A stretch of 64,000 nucleotides of DNA from Arthrobacter sp. SLBN-112 (GCF_006715225.1 NZ_VFMU01000001.1:1488001-1552000); one strand, 5' to 3'. Positions 43,204 to 52,724 are shown, counted from the stretch's first letter. Made by a program: numbers and translations. The notes: generated from the letters alone by a model not told the origin.

Positions 43204-45783
43204 TCAGCCTTCGCGGACCACCTCGGACGGGTCCTTGTCCACGCGCCAGCCGCGCCACCGGGGATGCCGCAACCTCCCGGGCCCGGTCCACTCGCTATAG
43301 GTCACCTCGCCCACCAGCTCGGGCGACACCCAGTGGGCGTCTGCGGCGTCGGGGCGGGGCACTTCATGGAAAGGTGAGGTTTTCCGGCCAAGGCGTTCCA
43401 CTGTTTGCCGCAGTTCCGTGAGTTCGCGCGTACTGAAGCCGCTGCCGACGCGGCCCACGTACTGCAGCTTGCCGCCGTCGGGAATGCCCACCAGCAGCGA
43501 CCCCACGGTGTCCTGCCGCCCGCCCTTTCCCGGCCGCCAGCCGCCCACCACCACCTCCTGGGTCTGCTCCGTCTTGAGCTTGATCCACGTCCGGGTCCGC
43601 TGCCCGCTCACATAGCGGCTGTCCGTCCGCTTGGCCATGATCCCTTCCAGGCCAAGCTCCTGCGCGCTTTCCAGGAGGAGCTCCACCGGTTCGTTGAGCA
43701 CTGTGGAGATGTCCACGGGGCAGTCGGACGGCTGGAAGAATTCCTCCAGGCGACGGCGCCGGGTGCTCAGCGGCAGGCGCCGGAGGTCTTCCCCGTTGTC
43801 GAACAACAGGTCGAACAGCATCAGCTGGACCGGGATGGCAGTACGGGCCTTGGCGACGTCGGCGGCCCGGGTCAGTTTCATCCGGCCCTGCAGCAGGCCA
43901 AAGTCCGGCTTTCCGCCGGGCCCGACGGCGATGATCTCGCCGTCCGCCACGAACGGATGCTCCGGCCAGCAGCCGCGGTCCGTGAACTCCGGATAGGTTC
44001 GGGTGACGTCGTTGCCGTTGCGGGAAAAGATCCGCACCCTGTCCCGGTCCGCCACCAGGATGGCCCGGACACCGTCCCATTTGAGCTCGTGCTGCCAGCT
44101 GCTGCCCTGCAGGTCGGCGGTGTCCCCGGACGTGGCCATCATGGGTTGGTACTCCAGCGGGTCGGCCAGCGGGTCGGCTGCCGCGTCGGAGGAAGCCACA
44201 TCCGCTGCCTGGTTGGCGGCTTCCCGGCCTGCCGCACCGTCGTCGCCGGTGTCCTTCTTTGCCGCCGCAGCCCCGGCCGCCGGGGCAACCCGTTCAGGCG
44301 CGGGCCGCCGTCGTCCGCCTTGATGCTCCTGGTCCATCAGGTGGATGAGCCACTGGCTCTCGGCGTCCTTGCCCTGTCCGCGCCCCGTGTGGATGAGCGC
44401 GATCTTCCTGCTGCCGCCCAGCCCGCCGCCGTCGGACCCGCTCAGGGTGACAATGACTTCCTTGCCGTTGATCCACTTGTGCAGCTCGTAGCTGCCGGTG
44501 TCCCAGATGGTCATCGCACCAGCCCCGTACTGGCCCTTGGGAATGGTTCCGTGGAAGGTGAGGTAGTCCATGGGATGGTCCTCGGTCTGGACCGCCAGGT
44601 GGTTTTTCGCGCCGGACTCAGGAATTCCCTTGGGGAGGGCCCACGACACCAGGACGCCCTCGTGTTCCAGCCGGAGGTCGTAGTGCAGCCGGCTGGCGTG
44701 GTGCTCCTGGATCACAAAGCTGTTGCCGCCGGCCGGGACGCCTGCGAACGGCTCGGGCGTGGCCTTGGGGTCGCGCATGGAGCGGTACTTACCCAGGCGG
44801 GGATCGCCGTCGTGGGGTGCGTCCCCCTGGCCGTGCCCAGCGTCCGGAGCGCCCTCCTCGGCAGCTTCCCCGGCGCCCGGCGCAGTGCCGGCCGCAGCGT
44901 TGACGACGGCGGCGAAAAGGTCCTTGCCGTCCTGCACCCGCCGCAGGACCTCGTGGTAGTCCAGGTGCTTGAGCCCGGGAGATTCGATTTCCCGCCAGGT
45001 CCGCGGTGCGGCCACCAGCGGCGTGGGCTTTCCCCGCAGTGAGTAGGGGACAATGGTGGTTTTCGCTGCGTTGTTCTGGCTCCAGTCCACCAGCACCTTG
45101 CCCTTGCGGAGCGACTTCTTCATGTCGCTGACGGCGAGGTCCGGGTGGTCGGCCTCCAGCGCCCTGGCCAGTTCCCGGGCGAAGGCTGAGATCTGCTCCG
45201 AGGTCTGCGTACCATCCAGTGCCGCGTAAAGGTGGATGCCCTTGCTGCCGCTGGTCACCGGCACCGGGTCCAGGCCCACGTCCTGCAGGATGGACCGCGC
45301 CAGGAGGGCCACTTCGCGGCATTCCGGCAGGCCGGCCCCCTCGCCGGGGTCCAGGTCCAGCACCAGCCGGTCCGGATTCAGTTGGTTCCCGTGCGAATCC
45401 ACCAGCCATTGCGGCACATGGATTTCGAGCGAGTTGATCTGGCCGAACCAGGTCAGCGTGGCGGCGTCATTGACCATGGGGTAGTGGATGGTCCGGTCCT
45501 TGTGCCTGATGGCCGCCCGCGGCAGCCAGCCCGGGGCTGAGTCCTCCAGGTCCTTCTGGAAGAACACCTCACCTGGCTTGTCCGCCGTCCCCACCCCGTT
45601 GACCCACCGCTTGCGGGTGGCCGGACGGTTGGCCGCCGCCGGAATCAGGACGTGGGCCACCGCCGCGTAGTAGGCCAGCACATCCGCCTTGGTGGTGCCG
45701 GTCTCCGGATAGATGATTTTGTCCAGGTTGGTCAGGGTCAGTTCGCGCCCTGCAACCCGGACACGTTCCCTACTGGCGGCCAT
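43204..45783 (-). CDS. ligD: ATP-dependent DNA ligase D (multifunctional NHEJ enzyme)
   Basis: 859 residues in the order polymerase, phosphoesterase, ligase. The polymerase/primase domain (about 1-290) has LVLDLDPGEGA with the catalytic aspartates and SGSKGIHLYAAL. The PE domain (about 340-500) has FVIQEHHASRLHYDLRLE and WALPKGIPESGAKNHLA (both truncated here). The ligase domain (about 545-855) has the nucleophile Lys568 in HELKWDGVR, then FVADGEIIA and GIMAKRTDSRYV. A low-complexity Ala/Asp linker separates PE and ligase. It repairs double-strand breaks with Ku, whose gene is divergent 40 bp away. The start lies 6 codons into a short conserved N-terminus. Confidence 0.95.
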   Translation of the reverse strand: MAASRERVRVAGRELTLTNLDKIIYPETGTTKADVLAYYAAVAHVLIPAAANRPATRKRWVNGVGTADKPGEVFFQKDLEDSAPGWLPRAAIRHKDRTIHYPMVNDAATLTWFGQINSLEIHVPQWLVDSHGNQLNPDRLVLDLDPGEGAGLPECREVALLARSILQDVGLDPVPVTSGSKGIHLYAALDGTQTSEQISAFARELARALEADHPDLAVSDMKKSLRKGKVLVDWSQNNAAKTTIVPYSLRGKPTPLVAAPRTWREIESPGLKHLDYHEVLRRVQDGKDLFAAVVNAAAGTAPGAGEAAEEGAPDAGHGQGDAPHDGDPRLGKYRSMRDPKATPEPFAGVPAGGNSFVIQEHHASRLHYDLRLEHEGVLVSWALPKGIPESGAKNHLAVQTEDHPMDYLTFHGTIPKGQYGAGAMTIWDTGSYELHKWINGKEVIVTLSGSDGGGLGGSRKIALIHTGRGQGKDAESQWLIHLMDQEHQGGRRRPAPERVAPAAGAAAAKKDTGDDGAAGREAANQAADVASSDAAADPLADPLEYQPMMATSGDTADLQGSSWQHELKWDGVRAILVADRDRVRIFSRNGNDVTRTYPEFTDRGCWPEHPFVADGEIIAVGPGGKPDFGLLQGRMKLTRAADVAKARTAIPVQLMLFDLLFDNGEDLRRLPLSTRRRRLEEFFQPSDCPVDISTVLNEPVELLLESAQELGLEGIMAKRTDSRYVSGQRTRTWIKLKTEQTQEVVVGGWRPGKGGRQDTVGSLLVGIPDGGKLQYVGRVGSGFSTRELTELRQTVERLGRKTSPFHEVPRPDAADAHWVSPELVGEVTYSEWTGPGRLRHPRWRGWRVDKDPSEVVREG

Positions 45784-45823
45784 GGGGCTTCACCTCCGGC
45801 CCGCTCTGATGTTGACTGTATGA

Positions 45824-46939
45824 ATGAGAGCCATCTGGAAAGGTGCCATCGCGTTCGGGCTGGTCAACGTGCCAGTGAAGGTCTACAGCGCCACTGAAGA
45901 TCATGACATCAGTCTGCACCAGGTTCACAATGCCGACGGCGGCAGGATCCGTTACCAGCGCCGGTGCGAGGTGTGCGGCGAGGTGGTGGACTACTCGGAC
46001 ATCGAGAAGGCGTTCGAGGAGGACGGCCGCACGGTGGTCCTGTCCAAGGATGAGCTCAAGTCCATCCCCGCGGAGAACAGTCACGAGATCGAAGTGGTGC
46101 AGTTCGTCCCGTCGGAGCAGCTCGAACCCATGATGTTCGAGAAGAGCTACTACCTGGAACCAGACTCCAAGTCGCCCAAGGCCTACGTGCTGCTCCGGCG
46201 CGCGCTCGAGGACACGGACCGTGTAGCCATCGTCCAGTTCGCACTCCGGGAGAAGACCCGGCTGGGGGCCCTGCGGATCAAGGACGATGTGCTGGTGCTG
46301 CAGTCCCTCCTTTGGCCCGATGAGGTGCGGGAGGCGAACTTCCCGTCACTGGATGCGTCCATCAAGATCTCTTCCCAGGAGCGGGACATGTCAGCGGCCC
46401 TGGTGGAATCCATGGCCGCCGACTTCGACCCCGCATCCTTCACGGACGAATACCAGGTGCAGCTCCGCCAGCTCATCGACGCCAAGCTCGAACAGGGTGA
46501 ATCGCTGGACACAGAGGAGACCTTCGGCGTCGAAGCCGGCGAGGGCGGGAAGGGCGAGGTCATCGACCTCATGGAGGCCCTCAAACGGAGCCTGGACAGG
46601 AAGCGCGGCGGAGGGGAGGCCGCTTCGAGCGGGACTTCCGACGACGAAGCGGACACCGGTGACGAGGAGGCGGAGGGGGCCAAACCTGCGCGAAAGTCTT
46701 CCGGTACAAAGGCATCGGGCACCAAGACCGCCGCATCAAAATCGACGGCTTCCAAAACAACCGCCTCCAAAACATCAGCGTCCAAGTCGGCCACGAAATC
46801 AACGGCTTCCAAAGCAACTGCTTCCAAAGCGGCGGACACCAAGTCCACTGGAACAAAGTCCGCGGCGGCCAAGTCCACGGGTACCAAGACGGCAGAAAAG
46901 CCTGCTGCCAAAACCAGCAGGGCGCGCAAGCCGGCGTGA
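45824..46939 (+). CDS. ku: Ku DNA end-binding protein with long lysine-rich tail
   Basis: 371 residues. The Ku core (about 1-255) is complete: MRAIWKGAIAFGLVNVPVKVY, RCEVCGEVV, YYLEPDSKSPKAYVLL and LRIKDDVLVLQSLLWPDEVR (shown in parts). It forms a ring dimer on broken DNA ends and recruits LigD. A short acidic stretch (DDEADTGDEE, about 275-285) is followed by ~85 residues of Lys/Ala/Ser/Thr repeats such as TASKTTASKTSASK. Such tails occur in actinobacterial Ku and bind DNA. The ATG at 45824 is exactly the family start. Confidence 0.95.
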   Translation: MRAIWKGAIAFGLVNVPVKVYSATEDHDISLHQVHNADGGRIRYQRRCEVCGEVVDYSDIEKAFEEDGRTVVLSKDELKSIPAENSHEIEVVQFVPSEQLEPMMFEKSYYLEPDSKSPKAYVLLRRALEDTDRVAIVQFALREKTRLGALRIKDDVLVLQSLLWPDEVREANFPSLDASIKISSQERDMSAALVESMAADFDPASFTDEYQVQLRQLIDAKLEQGESLDTEETFGVEAGEGGKGEVIDLMEALKRSLDRKRGGGEAASSGTSDDEADTGDEEAEGAKPARKSSGTKASGTKTAASKSTASKTTASKTSASKSATKSTASKATASKAADTKSTGTKSAAAKSTGTKTAEKPAAKTSRARKPA

Positions 46940-47069
46940 CCCTGGCGTTTCGCGGCATCCGTGCCTTTACACCGGCCGGTATCGCGCCCACAATGAGTCG
47001 CATCGCAGCCTCCGCTGTGCCAACAGTGTGCTGTCACTCATTTGAACGGACACGTAGAGGGGCACGGGC

Positions 47070-47912
47070 ATGGACAACCAGACCGACTTAGTGGACGCGG
47101 ACCGGGAGCTTAAGAAGAAGCACCGGGCCATGTGGGCGTCAGGGGATTACCCGGCCCTCGTCGACGAGATGCTCCTGGAACTGGGCGCCGTCCTGGTCGA
47201 AGCCTGCGGAATCAGGTCCCGCCAGCGGGTTTTGGACGTCGCGGCCGGAACCGGCAACGCCGCCATCCCGGCAGCAATGATGGGCGCCAAGGTGGTGGCC
47301 AGCGACCTCACCCCGGAGCTTTTCGAGGCAGGGCGCCGGGAGGCCGCAAACCGCGGCGTCAGCCTGGAGTGGCAGGAAGGGGACGCCGAAGCCCTGCCAT
47401 TCGGTGATGCGGAGTTCGACGTCGTGATGTCCTGCATCGGGGTCATGTTCGCACCGCACCACCAAGCGGCCGCGGACGAACTGCTCCGGGTGTGCAAGCC
47501 GGGCGGTTCCGTGGGGCTGCTGTGCTGGACGCCGGAAGGATTCATCGGCCGCATGTTTGCCGCCCTGAAGCCGTTCGCTCCACCGCCCCCGCCGGGCGCG
47601 CAGCCGGCACCTCTGTGGGGGAGCGAGGACCATGTCCGCGAACTCTTGGGCGACAGGGTTACAGGGATCCAAACACGCAAGCAGAACCTGGCCGTCAAAA
47701 GCTTCCACCAGCCTGCGGACTTCGTCCGCTACTTCAAGTCCCACTACGGCCCCATCATTTCCGTCTACAAATCACTCGGCGAGGACCAGAACAAGGTCAA
47801 GGCGCTGGACCAGGCCCTCACCGAGCTGGCCGATTCGTTCGGCGACGCGCATGGCGATATTCCCTTCCAAATGGAATGGGAGTACCTGATCTTTACGGCC
47901 AAGAAGGCCTGA
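47070..47912 (+). CDS. Class I SAM-dependent methyltransferase (UbiE/methyltransf_11-like)
   Basis: 280 residues. SAM motif I is RVLDVAAGTGNAAIPAA; the acidic ribose contact is in VVASDLTPEL; EGDAEALPFGDAEFDVV is motif II/III. The C-terminal half lacks features that name a substrate. AGAGGGG precedes the ATG. The next gene starts 4 bp after its stop and is an SRPBCC protein, so the pair is probably co-transcribed. Such pairs occur near stress or xenobiotic genes, but the target is unknown. Confidence 0.88.
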   Translation: MDNQTDLVDADRELKKKHRAMWASGDYPALVDEMLLELGAVLVEACGIRSRQRVLDVAAGTGNAAIPAAMMGAKVVASDLTPELFEAGRREAANRGVSLEWQEGDAEALPFGDAEFDVVMSCIGVMFAPHHQAAADELLRVCKPGGSVGLLCWTPEGFIGRMFAALKPFAPPPPPGAQPAPLWGSEDHVRELLGDRVTGIQTRKQNLAVKSFHQPADFVRYFKSHYGPIISVYKSLGEDQNKVKALDQALTELADSFGDAHGDIPFQMEWEYLIFTAKKA

Positions 47913-47916
47913 GCCG

Positions 47917-48348
47917 GTGCCGGAAGACCATGTGGCAACATCCGCCACCACCATCAACGCAAGTCCCGGGCGCGTGTGGGAGGTAATAATGGACCCGGCC
48001 GCGGTGAAGGAGTTCATGTTCGGGGCCACGCTGGAAACGGACTGGAAGGTTGGAAGCCCCATCACCTGGCAGGGCGAGTGGGAGGGAAAGGCCTACCAGG
48101 ACAAGGGCGAAATCCTGGCGGTCGAGCCGGGACGGAAACTGGTGCACACCCACTTCAGTCCGTTGTCCGGGCAGGAGGACGCGCCAGGGAATTACCACAC
48201 CCTCGAATGGACACTCGAGGACCAGGGCGGCGCCACCCGGCTGACCTTGGCCCAGGACAACAACCCCAGCGAAGAAGCCGCCGCGCATTCGAAAGCCATG
48301 TGGGACAAGCTCCTGGCCGACGTCAAAGCACTCGCCGAGAGCGGCTGA
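47917..48348 (+). CDS. SRPBCC/START-like (AHSA1-type) domain protein
   Basis: 143 residues with a complete helix-grip fold: INASPGRVWEVIMDPAAVKEF at the N-terminus, then WKVGSPITWQGEWEG, the beta-strand LVHTHFSPLSG and the C-terminal helix EEAAAHSKAMWDKLLADV. Members bind hydrophobic ligands or act as co-chaperone-like factors. Start is a GTG 4 bp after the methyltransferase stop; coupling is likely. No ligand can be named. Confidence 0.88.
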   Translation: MPEDHVATSATTINASPGRVWEVIMDPAAVKEFMFGATLETDWKVGSPITWQGEWEGKAYQDKGEILAVEPGRKLVHTHFSPLSGQEDAPGNYHTLEWTLEDQGGATRLTLAQDNNPSEEAAAHSKAMWDKLLADVKALAESG

Positions 48349-48381
48349 ACTCCGCCACCCCGCCCAACGCTTAAAAGCCAA

Positions 48382-48431
48382 GCGGCCGCCGTCGGGCCTC
48401 CTCCCAATGGGGGAAGCCCGACGGCGGCCGC
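48382..48431. terminator. GC-rich hairpin between SRPBCC gene and ptsH
   Basis: A perfect 16-bp outer stem (GCGGCCGCCGTCGGGC and its complement), with further pairing in the 18-nt interior. It lies between convergent genes. Confidence 0.75.
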
Positions 48432-48463
48432 CGGCGTTGTGCTGCCGTCAGGCAGCGTGGCTG

Positions 48464-48742
48464 CTACTCGGCGTCGTGGTCCGTTTCCAGGATCTGCACC
48501 AGGTGGTTGAGCGCATCGTCTGCGCCGGCACCTTCGGCGCGGAGCACCACGACGTCGCCGTGTGAAGCGCCCAGGCTCATGAGGGACAGGATGCTGGCGG
48601 CGTCCATGGCCTCATCGGCCGGTTCGCCTTCACGGGCGATGGTGATGTCCAGGTCGTACTCGCCGGCTGCCTCCGCAAAGATGGCGGCGGGGCGGGCGTG
48701 CAGGCCCACGCGGCTGGCGACGGTAGCGGTGCGTTCTGGCAT
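48464..48742 (-). CDS. ptsH: HPr family phosphocarrier protein
   Basis: 92-residue cytoplasmic phosphocarrier of the sugar phosphotransferase system. The phosphorylated residue is His15 in VGLHARPAAIF; the second site region ASILSLMSLGASHGD holds the regulatory serine. It passes phosphate from enzyme I to the fructose permease encoded just upstream (66 bp away, same direction). The last residues (ETDHDAE) are acidic. No enzyme I gene is in the window. Confidence 0.95.
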   Translation of the reverse strand: MPERTATVASRVGLHARPAAIFAEAAGEYDLDITIAREGEPADEAMDAASILSLMSLGASHGDVVVLRAEGAGADDALNHLVQILETDHDAE

Positions 48743-48808
48743 TGTTGCTCCTTTGTCTTTCGGCCCGCTGACGGTTCAGCGGCCGGTGAGGTTTGCGGCT
48801 ATGCCGGC

Positions 48809-50893
48809 TCAGACGGTTACGGGAACCGGTTCAACCGTATCAACGCTCTTCTTGACTGCCCAGCGCTTGAGGCCCACCACGGCCAGCGCGCTGACCACGG
48901 TGCCGGCGAGGATCGCCACTACGAACATCAACAGGTTGCCGATGGCGAAGAAGACAAAGATACCGCCGTGCGGTGCTTGGGACGTCACGTTGAAGGCCAT
49001 GGTGAGTGCGCCGGTAAGTGCGCCGCCCAGCATGCTGGCGGGGATGACGCGCAGCGGGTCCGCCGCGGCGAACGGAATGGCGCCTTCGGAGATGAAGGAT
49101 GCGCCCAGCAGCCAGGCAGCCTTGCCGTTCTCGCGTTCAGCCAGGCTGAACAGCTTCTTGTCCAGCACGGTGGCCAGTGCCATGGCGAGCGGCGGGACCA
49201 TGCCCGCTGCCATCACGGTGGCCATGATCTGCCAGGGGGCCTGGTTGGTTGCGCTGCCGGCGCTCAGGCCTGCTACAGCGAAGGCGTATGCCACCTTGTT
49301 GACGGGACCGCCGAGGTCGAAGCACATCATGAGGCCAAGGATGATTCCCAGGACGACGGCGGAAGCACCGGTCATGCCGGACAGCCAGCCGTTGAGCGCT
49401 GTGGTGAGTCCGGCGATGGGTCCGCCGAGCACCAGGAACATCAAACCGGAAGCGACGATCGAAGCGAGCAGCGGAATGATCACCACGGGCATCAGGCCGC
49501 GGAGCCAGCGGGGTACCTGCCAGGTTCCGATCAGGTGCGCAACGTAGCCGGCCAGGAGGCCGCCCACAATGCCGCCGAGGAAGCCGGCACCCATGAAGCC
49601 GGAGACTGCACCGGCTACGAAGCCGGGGGCGATGCCGGGACGGTCAGCGATCGCGTAGGCGATGTAGCCGGCCAATGCAGGGACCAGGAATCCCATGGAC
49701 AGCGCGCCGATCTTGAACAGGACCGCGCCGAGGTAGATGGCCAGGCCGCCCTCCGGAAGGTTGCCGAAGTTGTTCGCCAGCACTATCTTGTCCGCGACGC
49801 TGGTGATGTTGTAGCCGCCCAGGAGGAAGCCCAGGGCGATCAGCAGGCCGCCGCCGGCTACGAACGGGATCATGTAGCTGACACCCGTGAGCAGTGCCCG
49901 CTTCAGCTTCTGGCCGATGTGCTCGCCCTTTTCGGACGCTTCCTGTTCGGCCTGCTCTTCGGCGCCGAAGTGCGGGACGCGGCGTGCGTGGGGATCCGAC
50001 GCGGCGGCCAGCGCCTCCTGGACCATCTTGGCCGGCTCGTCGATGCCGCGCTTTACCGGGGCATTGATGACGGGCTTGCCGGCAAAGCGCTCCTTTCCGC
50101 GGACGTCCACGTCCACCGCGAAGATCACGGCGTCAGCTGCGGCGATCACGGCCGGGTCCAGCGGCTTGGCGCCGGAGGAACCCTGCGTTTCCACCTGCAG
50201 GTCAACGCCCATTTCCTGGGCAGCTGCAACCAGCGAGTCGGCGGCCATGTAGGTGTGGGCGATGCCGGTGGGGCAGGCCGTGACAGCCACCAGGCGGGCG
50301 GGGCCGGAAGTGGCCGGGCCTGCGGTGGAGGCTGCCGAGGCGGTACCGGCGGAGGAAGACCCCACCGCGCTGGCACCGGAACCGACAGCAGCCCCAACGG
50401 GGACTGCGTCAGCCGGGGCGGCTGCGGCGTGCGCGGCAGGCTTGTCTGCCAGCGCGCCATCAACGAGCTCCACAATCTCTGCCTCCGAGGAAGCGTTGCG
50501 CAGGGCTGCGGTGAAGTCCTTCTTGATCAGGGACCGGGCCAGTTTGGAGAGCAGCTTCAGGTGCTCCTGGTCCGCCCCGTCGGGGGCGGCGATGAAGAAC
50601 ACCAGGTCAGCCGGGCCGTCCTTGGCGCCGAAGTCCACCTTCGGGTTCAGCCGGGCCATGGCCAGGGTGGGTACGGTGACCGCCGCGGAGCGGCAGTGCG
50701 GGATGGCGATGCCGCCGGGAATTCCGGTGGCGGTCTTCTGCTCGCGGGCGAAGGCGTCCGCGAAGAGGCCTTCAACTTCTGATGCGCGTCCGGTGGCAGC
50801 AACCTTGCTAGCCAGATGCCGGATCACCGACTCGGGGGTATTGCCCAGGTTCTGGTCGAGCTCGACCAGTTCCGTGGTGATGAGCTGGGTCAC
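48809..50893 (-). CDS. fruA: PTS fructose transporter subunit IIABC
   Basis: 694-residue membrane permease that imports fructose as fructose 1-phosphate. Domain order: IIA (1-150, phosphorylated His66 in GIAIPHCRS), an Ala/Ser-rich linker (151-198), IIB (about 200-300, phosphorylated Cys207 in VTACPTGIAHTYMAA), and IIC (about 340-680) with ~9 membrane segments including SYMIPFVAGGGLLIALGFLL (in part). The GTG at 50893 has AAAGGA 6 nt upstream and lies 2 bp after the fruK stop. The open frame continues 77 codons further upstream in the fruK region and is not used. Confidence 0.94.
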   Translation of the reverse strand: MTQLITTELVELDQNLGNTPESVIRHLASKVAATGRASEVEGLFADAFAREQKTATGIPGGIAIPHCRSAAVTVPTLAMARLNPKVDFGAKDGPADLVFFIAAPDGADQEHLKLLSKLARSLIKKDFTAALRNASSEAEIVELVDGALADKPAAHAAAAPADAVPVGAAVGSGASAVGSSSAGTASAASTAGPATSGPARLVAVTACPTGIAHTYMAADSLVAAAQEMGVDLQVETQGSSGAKPLDPAVIAAADAVIFAVDVDVRGKERFAGKPVINAPVKRGIDEPAKMVQEALAAASDPHARRVPHFGAEEQAEQEASEKGEHIGQKLKRALLTGVSYMIPFVAGGGLLIALGFLLGGYNITSVADKIVLANNFGNLPEGGLAIYLGAVLFKIGALSMGFLVPALAGYIAYAIADRPGIAPGFVAGAVSGFMGAGFLGGIVGGLLAGYVAHLIGTWQVPRWLRGLMPVVIIPLLASIVASGLMFLVLGGPIAGLTTALNGWLSGMTGASAVVLGIILGLMMCFDLGGPVNKVAYAFAVAGLSAGSATNQAPWQIMATVMAAGMVPPLAMALATVLDKKLFSLAERENGKAAWLLGASFISEGAIPFAAADPLRVIPASMLGGALTGALTMAFNVTSQAPHGGIFVFFAIGNLLMFVVAILAGTVVSALAVVGLKRWAVKKSVDTVEPVPVTV

Positions 50894-50895
50894 TG

Positions 50896-51921
50896 TCAAT
50901 CCTTTCGAAGGGCCGTGATGGTTACGGCATCCGGGGTGGTTTGGTTTACTGCCGGAACGGTGGAACCCGGCAGCGAGGCAGCGGCGGCACCATGGGCCAC
51001 CGCCTGACGAAGGCAGTCGGCGGGGGCGGCGCCCCGGCCGTGGGCAAGCAGGTAGCCGGCAAGTGCGGAATCGCCCGCACCTACCGTGCTGACCGCGGCG
51101 ACCGGCGGGTGCGTGGCCAGCCACGCGCCGTCGGCCGTTACGAGGACAGCTCCCTTGGAACCGAGAGTTGCCAACACAGCACCCACACCGGAACGTACGA
51201 CGGCTGCTGCGGCGGCTGCGGCAGCAGCCGGGTCCGCTTCCAGTTCGTCACCGGAGGCCGGGGTGAAACCGGCGGCTGCGGCCAGCTCCGCCAGTTCCTC
51301 GGCGTTGGGCTTGAGCAGGTCCGGTTTCCCGGAACCTGCAGTTGTTCCGCCGCCGGTGCCTGTTCCGTCGTCGGGGGTTCCGGCGTCAGTCAGTGCGGCG
51401 GCGAGGGGCGCCCCGGAGGAGTCGACGGCGATCAGCGGCGCAGTGCCGTTCCCCGTCTCCCGGATCCTCCGGGCCACCGTGGCGTAGAAGTTGTCCGGGA
51501 ATCCAGGCGGCAGGGAGCCCGCCAGGACCACCCAGCCGGCACCGCGGGAGCTTTCCAGCAGCAGCTTGATGAGCGCTTCCTGCTGGTCGGCGGCCAGGAC
51601 GGGGCCGGGTTCGTTGATCTTGGTGGTGACGCCGCCCGGCTCGGTGAGTGCCACGTTGGTGCGCAGCGGCTCATCGATGGGAAGCGACACGAAGGGAACT
51701 GCGCTTTCGCGCAGGCCGGCGAGGACGGGATCGCTGTCCGCCCCGGGAAGGACGGCAAGCGACTCCAGGCCGGACGCCACCAGGGCGCGGGAGACGTTGA
51801 CGCCCTTGCCGCCGGATTCCTGGCGGACGGAGACGGCGCGCTGCACCTCACCGCGCACCAGCGGGCCGGGGAGGGCCACGGTGCGGTCAAGGCTGGGGTT
51901 GGCCGTGAAGGTGACGATCAT
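50896..51921 (-). CDS. fruK: 1-phosphofructokinase
   Basis: 341-residue PfkB-family kinase converting fructose 1-phosphate to fructose 1,6-bisphosphate. NPSLDRT at the N-terminus, GGKGVNVSRAL and the catalytic base in VGAGDSALAGYL are family hallmarks. It is ~30 residues longer than usual because of a Gly/Thr-rich insert (TPDDGTGTGGGTTAG) near residue 190. ATG overlaps the stop of the regulator (ATGA), and fruA follows 2 bp after its stop, so fruR-fruK-fruA form one operon. Confidence 0.94.
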   Translation of the reverse strand: MIVTFTANPSLDRTVALPGPLVRGEVQRAVSVRQESGGKGVNVSRALVASGLESLAVLPGADSDPVLAGLRESAVPFVSLPIDEPLRTNVALTEPGGVTTKINEPGPVLAADQQEALIKLLLESSRGAGWVVLAGSLPPGFPDNFYATVARRIRETGNGTAPLIAVDSSGAPLAAALTDAGTPDDGTGTGGGTTAGSGKPDLLKPNAEELAELAAAAGFTPASGDELEADPAAAAAAAAAVVRSGVGAVLATLGSKGAVLVTADGAWLATHPPVAAVSTVGAGDSALAGYLLAHGRGAAPADCLRQAVAHGAAAASLPGSTVPAVNQTTPDAVTITALRKD

Positions 51922-52724
51922 GCGACCACCACGTCTACGCCGGCATCTTCCAGGGCGGCTGCGAGTTCAGGTCCGGGTTCACTGTCTGTGATCAAGGTGT
52001 CCAGATCTTTCAGGGAGGCGAACTGGACCAGGGTTTCCGTGTCCAGCTTGGAGGAGTCGGCCAGCACCACAATGCGGCGTGCCGACTGGACGAAGGCTGC
52101 CTTGACGGCGGCTTCTTCAGGATCGGGAGTGCTGACGCCAAATGTGGCGTGGATGCCGTTGGTGCCAATGAACGCTATGTCCGGGCGGATGCGGGCGGCT
52201 GCGCTCACGGTGGCCTGCCCCACGGCCACCTGGGTGATGCCGCGGACCCGGCCGCCCAGGATCTGCAGGGCAACGCCGGGAACATTGGAGAGCTTGCTGG
52301 CGATGGGTACCGCGTGGGTGATGACCACCAGTTCGTGGTGGCGCCCGTTCCCGTCGGAGGGTTCGACGGCGGTGCGTCGCGCCAGCATGTCAGCCAGCAC
52401 TTCGGTGGTGGTGCCGCCGTCCATGAGGACGCTTGCGGACGAGTTTCGTGGGATCAGGGCCAGGGCGGCTTCGGCGATCCGGATTTTTTGATCCGGCCGT
52501 TGGATGGCCCGTTCGGTGATGCTTTCCTCGGTGGTGCTGAAGCGGTCCGCCGCCACCGCGCCGCCGTGTACCCGGCGGACGGTGCCCGCGTTTTCCAAAG
52601 CGGCAAGGTCCCTGCGGACTGTTTCAGTGGTGATGCTGAAGCGCTCCGCCAGCAGGGTCACGCTGACCCTGCCGCTGCCGGCTACAAGCTCGGCAATCTT
52701 TTGCTGGCGCTCTTCGGCGAACAC
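51918..52724 (-). CDS. fruR: DeoR/GlpR-family regulator of the fructose operon
   Basis: 268 residues. The N-terminal DeoR helix-turn-helix is EERQQKIAELVAGSGRV and ITTETVRRDLAALENAG (about 3-50); the C-terminal sugar-phosphate sensor has SVLMDGGTTTEVLADML and FIGTNGIH. The GTG at 52724 has GGAGG 4 nt before it; an ATG 25 codons upstream is rejected for lack of family similarity. It is the first gene of the fru operon and probably represses it until fructose 1-phosphate accumulates. A candidate operator lies at 52836. Confidence 0.9.
   Translation of the reverse strand: MFAEERQQKIAELVAGSGRVSVTLLAERFSITTETVRRDLAALENAGTVRRVHGGAVAADRFSTTEESITERAIQRPDQKIRIAEAALALIPRNSSASVLMDGGTTTEVLADMLARRTAVEPSDGNGRHHELVVITHAVPIASKLSNVPGVALQILGGRVRGITQVAVGQATVSAAARIRPDIAFIGTNGIHATFGVSTPDPEEAAVKAAFVQSARRIVVLADSSKLDTETLVQFASLKDLDTLITDSEPGPELAAALEDAGVDVVVA

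Noticed and set aside
46690..46930. DNA repeat array in ku
   Set aside because: The repeats are at protein level (Lys/Ser/Thr/Ala) with varied codons; part of the Ku tail.
48809..51124. 771-codon fruA frame
   Set aside because: The first 77 codons overlap fruK and have no similarity to PTS domains; the GTG with AAAGGA is used.
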